NCBI GenBank assembly: GCA_016795385.1
Contig: JAEUHI010000088.1
Location: 1 to 45,663, forward strand
Origin: Verrucomicrobiales bacterium
GTDB taxonomy: Bacteria; Verrucomicrobiota; Verrucomicrobiia; Verrucomicrobiales; DEV007
Direction: 5' to 3'
DNA length: 45,663 nt
Shown: one piece after another, positions 24,201-31,110 of the stretch
Layout of the letters: the number at the start of each line of letters is the position of its first letter
How positions within the stretch are numbered: position 1 is the stretch's first letter
The notes under the pieces: model-generated
What the model saw: only the letters and a program-made list of their open reading frames with translations
Told to the model about the DNA's origin: nothing
Database searches by the model: none
Made by a program: the position numbers and the translations under genes

Positions 24201-26417
24201 CTGCCGGGGGCCGTCGAAGGTCTGGCCGCGCAGGGTGCCGTCGAGGGCCATGGAGGGTGCGGTGATGTCGATGGAGCCGCCGGAGGCACCTTGAATGTAG
24301 TCGGATTCCCACCTCTCCCCGGTCAGGGCGAGAGGCTGGTCGTAGGTATTGGAGACCCCCCAGCGTTCGCTGTTCGTCGTGATCTGCCCCGTGTAAATGC
24401 CGTCGTATAGTCGGTTGGGCGTGGCGTCCTTGATGTCGACCAAGCGGTTGCCGAGGATGAGACGGGTGGTTTTGACTTTTGCTCCGGTGAAATCGAGATA
24501 ACCGCCGGAGGCGTCGACCTTCGACCCTTCCCGCATCACGACCGATTCCCCCGCGCTGATCGTCACGTTGCCGCCCGGAGCCGAAAATTCGCCCACAGTG
24601 CGCTGGATGAGTCCGGCGAAGCCCGTCGCGTCGGCGAGCGGAGTGCCGACCCAGTCGAGATCATTGTAGGTGCCGCTGTTGCGGGCGTCGATTCGGATGA
24701 GGGCGTCGCGGAGTTGGCTGTCGCGCTGGACGGGTGAATTGGCCAATTCCGCGCCGCGCAGCTCGAGCTCCAGAATCTGCTGTAGGATCGAAACGGATAC
24801 ACCCGTCGCGCCAGCCACATCGATCAGGGTCCCTGAATCGAGGTAGACCTGTCCCGACGCTTGCACGAAACGCGCGTTCGGATTGGTCGTGCCGATACCC
24901 TGAAGTCGCCATTCGCCGGCGGAGATCCGGATGTCTCCGGAGGTCGCCTGAAGCGCCGCGTTGCGGGCAAGGTGCACCGTTTTCCCGGTGACGTTGATCT
25001 GGGAACGGAGAGCGAGTTCGCGCCCGACCGCGGTTTCCTCGCTGCGGAACTCGGGAAGGATGCGCGTGACACTGCCAGCCCCAAAACGGACCTCACCCGT
25101 CTTTTGCGGCAGGAAAGGTGCGCCCGAGACCGGATTGGAAGGATTGTAGGCCGTATTCGGGATCGCGTCATAGCTCGCCTGGATGTCGATGCGGCCGTTG
25201 CGCTCGACATCGGTGGAACTTTCGAGTGCGCCATTCTGGCGGATCTCGCGTCCGGCGAGGGTGATGTTGCCCCGCGCAGCGTTGACAAGACCGGACTGCT
25301 CGACGAGGCCGGCGGTGCCGGAACCTACCGGAGTGACAGATCCGACAAAGACATCGAGGCCGCGCAAGCTCGGGTCACTCGTCGAGTGGGCACTGATCCC
25401 GACCTGCATTCCTGCGGCGAGAAGGCTCTGGCCGTCCGGAGTGAGGATGGAGCCCCGCTGATGCACGTTCGGTCCCACCAGCATGACGAGTCCGCCCGAT
25501 TTCGCGTCATTGGTAGGGCTGGAGATCACCGCCCCCGGCTGCACGGTGATGTCGCCGTAGCGACCGATCGCGGGATTCACCGGATCCGGCGTGAACGCTG
25601 GCGTCCCTTGGGCTCCCGTGGGAATGGCAATGCCGGAGAAAAGGAACTGGGCGTCGGGGTTGTTGAGAAGACCTCGCCCGATGAGATTGTCGTTGATCGG
25701 CAGCGAGGAGGCCACCAGCGTTCCCACGTTCACCTGGCTGGCTCCGCCGAAGATGATGCCGTTGCGGTTGATCACGTAGATCTGCCCCGGTGCCTCGATC
25801 GATCCGAGGATCTGGCTGGGCGCGTTGCTTGGATCGTTCACCTTGTTGAACGCGATCCATTTGTTGGCGTTGCTTCCGGCCGCACTCTGATCATAGCGCA
25901 GCGTCGTCTGACGCCCGACGTTGAACGTCTTCCAGCTCAGCAGCGCGGTCTGCTGGGTCTGGCGGATGTTCACGGTGGTGCGTCCGTTGCCGGCGGATTG
26001 CGTGGGCGAATTGGCTCCCGACCACGTCGCGCCTGCATCGACTTCGAGGCCACCGGCAGCGAGACCGTTCGGGACGTCGGGCAGGGGCGTGCCGGGGGCG
26101 TTGGGATTGAGCCCCGCATGGTTGGCGGCCGAGGCCGAGGCGGCGGCGCGGGCGGCGGCCTGGGCGGCCTGGACCGATTGCACCGCCCGGGTCGTGCGGG
26201 CGAGGTTGTCCCTCGCATTGGTGCGTGCCGCGGCAGCGGCGGCGGCCGTCGACTGGGTCGCGGCGGCGGCGCGTTTGCCCGGATTTCCGGCCCTGGCGCC
26301 ACCCCGCAGGATGTCACCGGAAAAGGTGGGAGACGGCCCGGTGGTGAGCAGCGCCATCAGGGCGAAAACGACGAAGGGGCCGTTCAAAAACGATCGTCGG
26401 AAAGGTGCCAGTTTCAT
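15207..26417 (-). CDS. Giant TpsA exoprotein: FHA-type secretion domain and C-terminal DUF3739
   Basis: This filamentous-haemagglutinin-family protein of 3736 residues would be exported by two-partner secretion and form a long surface beta-helix. It has a signal peptide (about 1-33), an Ala-rich stretch (48-100) and a TPS secretion domain (about 120-400) with the NRNGIIFGG motif at 217, equivalent to NPNGI. A long repetitive beta-rich body follows (GGxVxLxAG-like strands). The last 600 residues match DUF3739 (LSGLTLFSPKASRIYAS, LRGGDMTIWSSKGDIAAG, LATGGGIGVLAT, LAATQVVNASNI). It ends with a Ser/Thr/Ala linker and an acidic EEEEEDEQ tail. I see no cysteine anywhere in the chain. ATG 26417 is the first codon giving a signal peptide; the frame stays open upstream, but that part is Cys- and Pro-rich and overlaps the PPIase gene. 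There is no Shine-Dalgarno. The gene is 31 bases after the PPIase gene. Confidence 0.93.
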   Translation of the reverse strand: MKLAPFRRSFLNGPFVVFALMALLTTGPSPTFSGDILRGGARAGNPGKRAAAATQSTAAAAAAARTNARDNLARTTRAVQSVQAAQAAARAAASASAANHAGLNPNAPGTPLPDVPNGLAAGGLEVDAGATWSGANSPTQSAGNGRTTVNIRQTQQTALLSWKTFNVGRQTTLRYDQSAAGSNANKWIAFNKVNDPSNAPSQILGSIEAPGQIYVINRNGIIFGGASQVNVGTLVASSLPINDNLIGRGLLNNPDAQFLFSGIAIPTGAQGTPAFTPDPVNPAIGRYGDITVQPGAVISSPTNDAKSGGLVMLVGPNVHQRGSILTPDGQSLLAAGMQVGISAHSTSDPSLRGLDVFVGSVTPVGSGTAGLVEQSGLVNAARGNITLAGREIRQNGALESSTDVERNGRIDIQASYDAIPNTAYNPSNPVSGAPFLPQKTGEVRFGAGSVTRILPEFRSEETAVGRELALRSQINVTGKTVHLARNAALQATSGDIRISAGEWRLQGIGTTNPNARFVQASGQVYLDSGTLIDVAGATGVSVSILQQILELELRGAELANSPVQRDSQLRDALIRIDARNSGTYNDLDWVGTPLADATGFAGLIQRTVGEFSAPGGNVTISAGESVVMREGSKVDASGGYLDFTGAKVKTTRLILGNRLVDIKDATPNRLYDGIYTGQITTNSERWGVSNTYDQPLALTGERWESDYIQGASGGSIDITAPSMALDGTLRGQTFDGPRQRTDANELSSLRLSFTAQDTSFPTFPTFAPTPPAVTFRSDATLSAPAPFSIDGNGDPAPLSAERIGRVVLSPELLGEEGFGNLTVENPDGSITVPAKVSLAATEGGSVKFTASNLTINGSVSAPGGSLSFAASNLPLSTINTTAVTRVRPAPVAGRGNFVLGNGAKLSAAGLLVDDRATGSDLLPVNLQGGSIAISGFNVRLERDSLVDVSGGAQIGTRGRVTYGNGGSLAINAGKDLTITEAFGGQLFLGGRLKGYSGARGASMSLSALAFQIGGKSAPASVTRLDPGFFSTGGFSSFSLSGMGLPSGTPGFQVVAGTELRPVAESYLAVPNPVAGSGADLVRVLKPEGLRTPVSLSFQATGLTDSFNSGFPISRGDVVVGRGATIATDALGNVSLRGETVAVYGRVVAPGGNITVAGASAFPLATEAQATVYLAPGSVLNARGTSVIREGRNGWREGFVTGGGTVSVSGNIVAEAGSVINVAGATGVLDQSRTYRNPNATPITGLRGQEYVPVRYETNGGTVTLAGSQMLYSDATLYGPGGGDSAVGGTLNVSSGRFIQPGTPFDSAESNLIVTQSGNVLPVSGFVRGIGLGVRDAGGVSLPGIGNFAADRFQQGGFGSLTLGGNVSFDGPVSIDAAASLRVATGGVIYADDAVSLSAAYVALGRAFRAPALATDQVVLYTRTDSNGVTTPYTFAPTHGAGRLTVRAETIDIGDLSLQGVGNASLHAAKGDIRGNGTFQIAGDLTVTAGQIYPTTLTPFNIFAYDSAGGTGSVTISGGAKRDLPLSAGGSLAIYATDIVQNGTLRAPIGSIQLGWDGSGNAPVNPIAGNTIATPVTDEVVLGSSSITSVSAIDPHKGRGVVIPFGISFDGNSWIDPAGNDITVGGLPAKNVSISGATVTSAAGSVIDIRGGGDLYAYRWISGNGGTRDLLASTSLFAVIPGYDFDYAPHAPFNTGAGAAALQNEPGYVNGTLKAGDRITLGDSPTLAGGTYTLLPARYALLPGAVLVSPLSGAPVGTRGQDDGSNVVSGYRSNDLDPSRTGRTTMQRFEVASADVFRQRAEYADFSANTFLRRAASSRGFEVPRLPIDAGSVGFSATNAMSLAGRVLSTAPTGGRGALVDISSPGDILVNVDGSGGGAGILALSSSLLNSFNAESLLLGGRRTLVAGRYEVAVSATNVTVDNAGAPLRGSDIVLAANETITIADGAVIEGIGNAAVDPLYLGNAAVTGSGDGSLLRVSGSQFAPVTRAGVGNSTAPDMRIGAGALLTGGAITIDSTSATTLDPTARIIAPVLSLNSGQISIQLDNPGALQPTTGLVLSGQALDTIQEVTNQLTLLSYSNIDLYGTGTVGSRDLDSLTLQATALRGFNQGGGDFTLSANEIRLENATDRTFPSLPAAPLDGTLRLDAAQITLGRNDLRVERFAVTSLEADSRLLVAGEGSFSAAGDLEILSPVVTGAGAAKHRISATGDLRLIRPAGTTAGASGGLGAEITLEGASVETNTDVILNSGEITLRALSGDLRIGNLATTTIDTSGTSRTLLDVIRHTSGGIVNLEADQGSVVLGSLSTVDVSAPSAGGDAGFLNVSAPQGSFTAGGDLLGSAGAGKRSGSFTLDAATIAGNDLAGIDAILNTGFFNESRAYRLRTGDLDISGTAVARNYRAFADDGSIRVTGTIDASGVTGGNIEISAHGDLTLAVGSFLDASADRYSNAGKGGSVFLGAGATRDGVIDPGARLTLAGGAIDLSVAEAGSTDRGQFSGTLHLRAPVNDFLTDMRIDTIGTTITGASSIFVEGFRVYDRTGVGTLNNTLRDAIKADGEALLGVAGSASANYITILNRLRASQPGLDLILGYGAEVQNRTGSLTLGSTSSTTAEDWNLASHRFGPDSAPGVLTLRARDNIDLFNAISDGFAGGPDLWRSPLVAHNANLPANRQSWSYRMAAGADFKAADTREVRDLEDLAPDTGMIRLGKNAGSATATGGANAQTSSVIANRFQVIRTGSGDIDIHAGRSVQLLNPFASIYTAGTQVADPTGIFAPGDFVTPVLTASISNGGLGAVQANQTYPAQYAMAGGNVTIEAGENIERKTQNNTGLVDDSSRQLPNNWLYRRGYVGPNGEYGSITIGTGFITFNDPAASTSWWVDYSNFFQSVGALGGGDVTMIAGNEVRNVDAVIPTNARAPRGIPDPSKIVELGGGDLLVRTGGDISGGVYYVERGVGRLEAGGSVTTNAARSPSLGVIQNLNNPSAAQFDPLTWMPTTLFLGRSSFEVSARGDVLLGPMANPFLLPQGLNNRYWYKTYFSTYGEDSSVTATSLGGDVTLRNAVTLPQRASSTETLRAWMETQNLLATGSTGAAFTQPWLRLAETSVDPFASTLALRPSTLVATALTGDVNLAGNITLAPSPRGQLEIVAAGEVNAFQPTGRSNLLVSGQSVIAWTASTINVSDADPDAIPGAVNPFNYFGLVGSSTNANNLTRAGFLEPIARFFTDSGSTTGNFGVATTKQALHDSGLLHRNDPDPLRVYALGGNLSGLTLFSPKASRIYASTDLTDIAFYLQNLAASDATIITAGRDIIPYNASSALRTAALAPGNAPASGQFASAGDIHLGGPGTLQVLASRNLDLGTGTTNADGTGSGILSIGNTRNPFLPFAGADLVIGAGLGRATSLADSRLDIDAFVREYVRTPEGRRYLNELGIRNFESLDDEEQARTAMEVFYLVLRDAGRDFNNENSPDFGTYDEGFAAIRTLFGGSGYDGDLLTRGRSIRTQNGGDISLFAPGGGLTLANTTIGNPLVPPGIVTESGGRVSIFTRDSVDIGVGRIFTLRGGDMTIWSSKGDIAAGVASKTVQSAPPTRVLIDPQSGAVETDLAGLATGGGIGVLATVAGVKPGNVDLIAPAGVIDAGDAGIRVTGNINLAATQVVNASNIAAGGSSSGAPSAPSVSTPSVGGLTAGASSTAAASTAAMDATDNARDQSTTAEAPAEDLTPSVITVEVLGYGGGPVEEEEEDEQ

Positions 26418-26448
26418 GCGGAGGAGGAGGGGAAAACAGGGCGGTAGC

Positions 26449-27375
26449 TCAGGGAGCGGGCGGAGGAAGCAGCTTCGAGAGGACCATCTCGTTGATGGCG
26501 ATGGGATGTTCGCGGAGCAGCTCCGCGAGGTAAGCCTCCGTGCCGAGCCGGGCCTTTTCGGCGCGGAGGCGTTCGGCGAGCGGCTCGCGGATCTGTTCGA
26601 GGGTGGGGACGCGGGCCTCGCGGATGTCGAGCACCTTGATGAAGTGCCAGCCATCGTCCATACGGACGGGTTCGGAGATCGCGCCGAGGGCAAGTCCGGG
26701 CAGGACGGTGCGAATGTCAGGGTGGATGCGGGGCTCGGGCAGCCAGCCGATCTCGCCTTGTTTGGCCGCACTGACCGGCTCTTCGCTCTCGGTGGCGGCG
26801 AGGGTGGCGAAAGAGGCGGGATCTTTTTTCAACGCCTCGGCGATGCGTTTCACCTTGGCCTCCGGATCCGCGGCGACATTCGACTCCGCAGGTACGGAGG
26901 AAACGAAGATCTGCGCGAGCTGCCAGGCTTTCGGCTCGAGAAAGGTGTCTCGATTCGCCTCATAGGCGACCTTCACATCCGCCTCCGTGGGATAATCGGC
27001 GGGTGGCTCGCCGACGGATTCCAGCCAGGTATTGGCGACGACGCCCTCGCGCAGCACCCGCATCCGCTCCGCGACGACGGCGCTTTTGTCCCACTCCTTC
27101 GCGATCGCCTCTTCGAGAACGAGACGCTGCACGAGGAGGGCGCGGACGTATTGGCTGAAAGCGGTCGGCTCCTTGGCGAGGGCCTCGCGCTCGGCGTCTC
27201 CGAGCGAATCGAGGTGCTGCCTGAGATCGCTCACCTTCACCTCGAGTTTTCCGACGGTGCCGAGCACTTCATCGCTCCCCGCGCCTTCCTGCGCCAGAGA
27301 GGAGGCCAGCAGCGAGAACCCAAGGGCGAACGCGGCAAAGGTGGTTTGGTGAGGCACTGGAAAATGAGTCGGCAT
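26449..27375 (-). CDS. PpiC/SurA-type peptidyl-prolyl cis-trans isomerase, periplasmic
   Basis: This is a 308-residue exported parvulin-type foldase. A signal peptide (about 1-28) precedes a SurA-like N-terminal helical region, and then a single rotamase domain around 145-250: AWQLAQIFVS, FATLAATESEEPVSAAKQGEIGWLPE, LALGAISEPVRMDDGWHFIKVLD. A helical tail follows. Such proteins keep outer-membrane or secreted chains unfolded and help them fold. Its place directly upstream of tpsA points to a chaperone dedicated to the giant exoprotein (inference). The 122-base gap upstream contains a palindrome identical in its half-sites to the one before tpsB, so this gene probably opens its own transcript with tpsA. 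Confidence 0.9.
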   Translation of the reverse strand: MPTHFPVPHQTTFAAFALGFSLLASSLAQEGAGSDEVLGTVGKLEVKVSDLRQHLDSLGDAEREALAKEPTAFSQYVRALLVQRLVLEEAIAKEWDKSAVVAERMRVLREGVVANTWLESVGEPPADYPTEADVKVAYEANRDTFLEPKAWQLAQIFVSSVPAESNVAADPEAKVKRIAEALKKDPASFATLAATESEEPVSAAKQGEIGWLPEPRIHPDIRTVLPGLALGAISEPVRMDDGWHFIKVLDIREARVPTLEQIREPLAERLRAEKARLGTEAYLAELLREHPIAINEMVLSKLLPPPAP

Positions 27376-27454
27376 GAAAGCAATGAGGCGGAAATCGGCG
27401 GTGTGATTTCCTGTTAACGGTTATTGCCAAAACGGGAATCGTGACCTCCTTCCG

Positions 27455-27472
27455 TGTGACCCTATTGTCACA
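27455..27472. promoter_or_regulatory. 18-bp operator-like palindrome upstream of PPIase-tpsA
   Basis: TGTGAC-CCTATT-GTCACA, read on the + strand, is a perfect two-fold half-site pair and starts 79 bases upstream of the PPIase start codon. An extra half-site GTGAC lies at 27441. The same TGTGAC-N6-GTCACA occurs upstream of tpsB. It resembles CRP/FNR-family sites (TGTGA...TCACA), but the spacing is eight bases instead of six, so the regulator is unknown. AAGGAGGT reads on the - strand at 27451-27444, with no start codon at normal distance. Confidence 0.7.
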
Positions 27473-27497
27473 TTCGAAGAAAGGATCGCGAAGCCTG

Positions 27498-28253
27498 TCA
27501 CGGGGCGGGCGGAGCGTCGACGCGCGAGCTGTCGGCCGCGCTCGGCGTGGGGGCGGGCGCCTCCGCGGGCGCGGCGGGCGCCGGCGTCTCGGGGGAGATC
27601 GGGTCGCCTTCCTTCACCATCCCATCGGTGAGCTGATCCTTGTAATCCTGCACCTGCTCCTCGAGGCGCACCTTGGCGAGTCCGGTGAACGGTTCGCGGG
27701 CGAGGAGGGCCTTGCCAAAGGCGAAATTCTCGTAGCGTTCGAGGATCTCTTGTCCGGTTTTGTAGAGCTCGAGATTGCGGCGCTCGCGATCCGCGACGGT
27801 GTGCTCGAGACGCAGCGATTTGTCGAGGAGCCGGAGGCGCTCGGCTTCCTTCGCCCGGGCGATGTCGGTGATCTGATGGTAGGAGGCTTTCCACTTCTCC
27901 AGCGAGGCGGAGAAGGCCGCGGTGCGGGCCTGCTCGGCTTCGAGCTTCTTCGCCTGATCGGCGATGGTCTTGTCGGCGATCGCCTTGTCCTCGTCGGCCC
28001 GCTTCAGGGACTCTTCCAGCTTCGCGGTGAGGTCCTTGATCTGGCGTTCGCTCTGCACCTTCAGGGCCTGGAGCTCGGCGTCGAGGCGGGCTCGCTCGGC
28101 CTCGACGTTGCGGAGCTGCAGCATGGCACCGCGGAGGGATTCACGCAGCTTCGCTTCGATCGCGGCCTGGTCCTCCTCCTGGGCGGAAATCCGCGGGGTG
28201 AGGGAAAGCGCGAGGAGCAGACCTGCGGCGAGGGTGGGGAAAATCGGTTTCAT
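27498..28253 (-). CDS. Exported coiled-coil protein, hypothetical, in the TPS cluster
   Basis: The 251-residue protein has a signal peptide (about 1-25, ending near RISAQ), a long continuous coiled coil from about 28 to 150 rich in Glu, Lys, Ala and Leu, and a conserved-looking segment ENFAFGKALLAREPFTGLAK around 175. Its tail is Pro/Ala-rich (residues 220-251). No enzymatic motif is visible. Its length and form would suit a periplasmic spacer or scaffold between membranes, possibly bridging porin, TonB and TpsB, but this is inference from context. The start at 28253 gives the export signal; longer frames lack one. It follows the porin gene by 19 bases. Confidence 0.8.
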   Translation of the reverse strand: MKPIFPTLAAGLLLALSLTPRISAQEEDQAAIEAKLRESLRGAMLQLRNVEAERARLDAELQALKVQSERQIKDLTAKLEESLKRADEDKAIADKTIADQAKKLEAEQARTAAFSASLEKWKASYHQITDIARAKEAERLRLLDKSLRLEHTVADRERRNLELYKTGQEILERYENFAFGKALLAREPFTGLAKVRLEEQVQDYKDQLTDGMVKEGDPISPETPAPAAPAEAPAPTPSAADSSRVDAPPAP

Positions 28254-28272
28254 ATCGCGGCACTGGCTGGGG

Positions 28273-30315
28273 TCAGAACTTGGCGTTGAGGTCGAGCATG
28301 AGGATGTCGGACTTGAGCGGCGGACCGGCGATCTCGTTGGCGCCCATCCAGCGGAGCTCCATGTTGATGCGCGGGTGCAGCGCGACGCCGGCCCCGACCG
28401 TGAAGCCCTCCATGTTCGTGCCGCCCATGCCGAAGTTGGAGTTCGTGAAGGTGTCGAGCAGGGCATCCGACTCGATGAAGCGGTAGCCGAGGATGGCATT
28501 CCAATCTCCGCGTTTCTCAAAGACCGGTTTGCCGAACTGCACGCCGAAATTCCACGCGACATTGCCGCCTTCGAATTGTCCGGGAACGCCTGCGGCCGGC
28601 ACGGGCCCGCGGTTGTTCACCGCGATGGGGGCGACCTCGTTCTCCTCGTAGCCGAGGTTCATCGCGTATTCGCCGAGCAGGCTGACCTGGAAGGGCTCCC
28701 AGAAATTCAGATCGACGCGGCTGGTGTAGGAGAGGATCTCGAAGTCGGAGGCGAGGCCGAAGTATTGATATTGGTTGGTGGTGCCGAAGTTGTTGAGCGG
28801 GTCGGGCGTGATGTCGCGCAGCGCCATGTAGGTGTTTCCTTTCTGGGCATAGGGCGGACGCAGCTCGTCGGTGCTCCCGGCATCATTCGCCGAGAGGGGC
28901 ACGAAGGGATCGGAAAGTTTGCCCTGCACGTTGTCGAAATCATGATAGCCGAGGGCGAACTTGCCCTCGACCCGGCGTCCCATCGCCAGGTTGAAACCGC
29001 TCTGGGCACCGTAGAGGTAACGGTCGGAGCTCTCGAACTTGTCGGGATCGTTGTTGGGGAAATTGAATCCCGAATTGAAAATGGGGAAGGCGCCGGCCGT
29101 GACGAAGCCGCTGAAATTCTCGGAGAACTCCGGCGTCATCTTGAAGGCGAGACCATCGAACATCACGTCGTTGTCCCACATGTAGTCGGTGACCTTGTAG
29201 AAGGGGTTCTCGAACCGGCCCACCGAGACCGAGGTCGCGGTGGCGCCGAGCGCGCCGTCCCAGCGCAGGAAGGCCTGGTCGAGCCAGAGGTCGAACTTGC
29301 TGAAGTTGTCTCCCAGCGTCTGGTTGACGCTGACGGGGCTGTCGCTGCTGCCGGTGGCGGCGCGGAAGCCGACCATGAAGCCATCCCCGAGATCGGCATG
29401 CATGCCGGCGCGGGCGCGCAGGCGGAAGCGTCGGCGGTTTTCGTCGACATTGAGCTGCGGTGAAAATTCGAAGCCCGCGACATCGAAGGGCGAGCCCTGG
29501 TTGATCCGGTTGAAGTCGGGGAAGGAACCGGTGTTGTCGTTTCCATCCGGGAAGCGCGTCGTGTCATAGCGGAGGCGGAAATCACCGAAGAGCTTGATGT
29601 TCTTCTGCCAGGCCGGCGGAGCTTCGAGATCGCCCATCACCGCTTCCTTCCCGCTCTCGGCGAGGACGAAATGGGTGTCCTCGACCTGGGGCATCTCGGC
29701 GAGGATTTCTTCACGGATTTCCTCGCGGAGACGGTCCTTCACCGGCTCGGGGATGTGGGTGACGACGATGTCTTCCTCGCTCGCCATCGCCGCATCGGCG
29801 GCCACGAGGGCGGCGGCGGCGGCGTTCTGGCTCGCCACGGCGGCGTCGCGCTGCGCCTGGCTGACGAGCTCGGCGGCGTCGCCCTGGGTGAGGACCCCGC
29901 GCTCGACGAGTCGGTTGATCAGATTCACGACGACACTTTCGGTCGGAGTGGGCTCGGCCCCTTCCGTGATGAGGTCGGTCGGCACGGGCGGCTCTTCGAG
30001 GGGTGCAACGAGGGGATCGGGCATGGTCGGAGCCGGTGCGGCGGCGGCTCCGGCATCCGCAGCAGCTTCCGCATCCGCCGCGGGCGCTGCCTCCGTCTTT
30101 TCAGGGCGCGGCCCGATCGATGCGGGAAGATTCGCGGCGGCGCTGTTGGCGGGCAGCACGGGAGCGGGCTCCGGTTGCGTGGCGGCCTCGACCGCGGTGG
30201 GCACCGGGTCCGCCGGAGCGGCATCCTGACCGAACAACCAACCGCTGGACACCAGGCAGGCGAGGCTGCCGAGGACGATCCGTTTTCGCAATGGGGCTTG
30301 GATGGGAAACGACAT
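28273..30315 (-). CDS. Putative outer-membrane porin with long periplasmic N-terminal region
   Basis: This is a 680-residue outer-membrane barrel of the putative-porin (Porin_5-like) type. A signal peptide (about 1-30) precedes a roughly 200-residue Ala/Pro-rich region with a helical block, NLINRLVERGVLTQGDAAEL (131-150), and a further charged helix REEIREEILAEM (197-208). The barrel begins near 238 (IKLFGDFRLRYDTTRF), contains RFRLRARAGMHADLGDGFMVGFR and WLDQAFLRW, and ends in LDLNAKF with the terminal Phe typical for BAM-inserted proteins. It lies between the TonB-like gene and the coiled-coil gene of the TPS cluster. Which solute it passes, or whether it instead helps the secreted protein, is not known. 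Confidence 0.85.
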   Translation of the reverse strand: MSFPIQAPLRKRIVLGSLACLVSSGWLFGQDAAPADPVPTAVEAATQPEPAPVLPANSAAANLPASIGPRPEKTEAAPAADAEAAADAGAAAAPAPTMPDPLVAPLEEPPVPTDLITEGAEPTPTESVVVNLINRLVERGVLTQGDAAELVSQAQRDAAVASQNAAAAALVAADAAMASEEDIVVTHIPEPVKDRLREEIREEILAEMPQVEDTHFVLAESGKEAVMGDLEAPPAWQKNIKLFGDFRLRYDTTRFPDGNDNTGSFPDFNRINQGSPFDVAGFEFSPQLNVDENRRRFRLRARAGMHADLGDGFMVGFRAATGSSDSPVSVNQTLGDNFSKFDLWLDQAFLRWDGALGATATSVSVGRFENPFYKVTDYMWDNDVMFDGLAFKMTPEFSENFSGFVTAGAFPIFNSGFNFPNNDPDKFESSDRYLYGAQSGFNLAMGRRVEGKFALGYHDFDNVQGKLSDPFVPLSANDAGSTDELRPPYAQKGNTYMALRDITPDPLNNFGTTNQYQYFGLASDFEILSYTSRVDLNFWEPFQVSLLGEYAMNLGYEENEVAPIAVNNRGPVPAAGVPGQFEGGNVAWNFGVQFGKPVFEKRGDWNAILGYRFIESDALLDTFTNSNFGMGGTNMEGFTVGAGVALHPRINMELRWMGANEIAGPPLKSDILMLDLNAKF

Positions 30316-30360
30316 GAACGAAAGAGGGTAAAGAGGGAGACTGAAGAGGGTGTGATCTGG

Positions 30361-31071
30361 TCAGGATTTGCGGGCGGTGAGCCGCAGATTGATGGGCATG
30401 GGCATGTCCGCCGGGGGCGGCTCGGGAAGCCGGAGATTGCCGAGCACCTCGTCGCGGAGGGCGCGGTCGAGATCGGGATTGCCGGTGGAGCGTCCGAGCT
30501 GGGCCCGGGTGACTCGGCCGAAATTGTCGGCCCAGATCTTCACCTCGACGCTCATCACGGCGCTGCGGGTCGTGCTGTTCTGCCGCATCGCGTTCGTCAC
30601 GGCGGACTGCACCTTCGCGGCGTAGCCACCGTATTTGCTGCCGCCGCCGCCAATGCCTCCGATGCGACCGCCCATGCCGCCACCGCCTCCGCGGTTGCTG
30701 AGGCCGAAGCCATCGGGTGGTCCATCGCCGGTGACGCCGGTGCCGATCGGCTCGGGCGCGGCCTCCTGGGGCTCGGGCGGAGCTTCCTCCTGGGCCACTT
30801 CAGGTTCGAAGGCTTGTTCCTCCTGCTTCATCTCCGGCTCCGGCTCGGGTTCTTCCGGCTTCGGTGGCGGCGGAGGAGGGGGTGGGGGCGGAGGGGGCAT
30901 CACCGGGGTGATGCTGACCATGGTGGACGGCTTCGGCTTGGGTTTCTCCTTCGGCCGGTTCATGAACCAGAGCGCTCCGGCACCGACCAGCAGGGTCACG
31001 ACCAGCCCGGCGATCTTGCCGCCATGCTTCTCCATGAAGGTGGCGTCGTCTTCGAAGTCGTAGTCGCTCAT
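30361..31071 (-). CDS. TonB-like energy transducer
   Basis: The 236-residue protein has TonB architecture. A short cytoplasmic N-terminus is followed by one membrane helix (about 20-37), then a periplasm-spanning Pro/Glu/Lys segment with a run of twelve prolines (59-70), a Gly-rich hinge (128-149) and a TonB C-terminal domain (about 150-234, with VEVKIWADNFGRVTRAQLGRSTGNPDLDRALRDE cut into clear strands and helices). It should carry proton-motive force from ExbB/ExbD to an outer-membrane partner. It is encoded directly downstream of exbD. No classical TonB-dependent receptor lies in the window, so the local partner could be TpsB or the porin (inference). Confidence 0.88.
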   Translation of the reverse strand: MSDYDFEDDATFMEKHGGKIAGLVVTLLVGAGALWFMNRPKEKPKPKPSTMVSITPVMPPPPPPPPPPPPKPEEPEPEPEMKQEEQAFEPEVAQEEAPPEPQEAAPEPIGTGVTGDGPPDGFGLSNRGGGGGMGGRIGGIGGGGSKYGGYAAKVQSAVTNAMRQNSTTRSAVMSVEVKIWADNFGRVTRAQLGRSTGNPDLDRALRDEVLGNLRLPEPPPADMPMPINLRLTARKS

Positions 31072-31110
31072 GCGTGGGAATGTCAGGAGGTTTCCGGTGG
31101 GACCTGTGGA

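Noticed and set aside
26418..26771. N-terminal extension of TpsA by 118 codons
   Set aside because: The extra part is Ser/Pro/Cys-rich, lies before the signal peptide and overlaps the PPIase coding region, so it is an open frame by chance.
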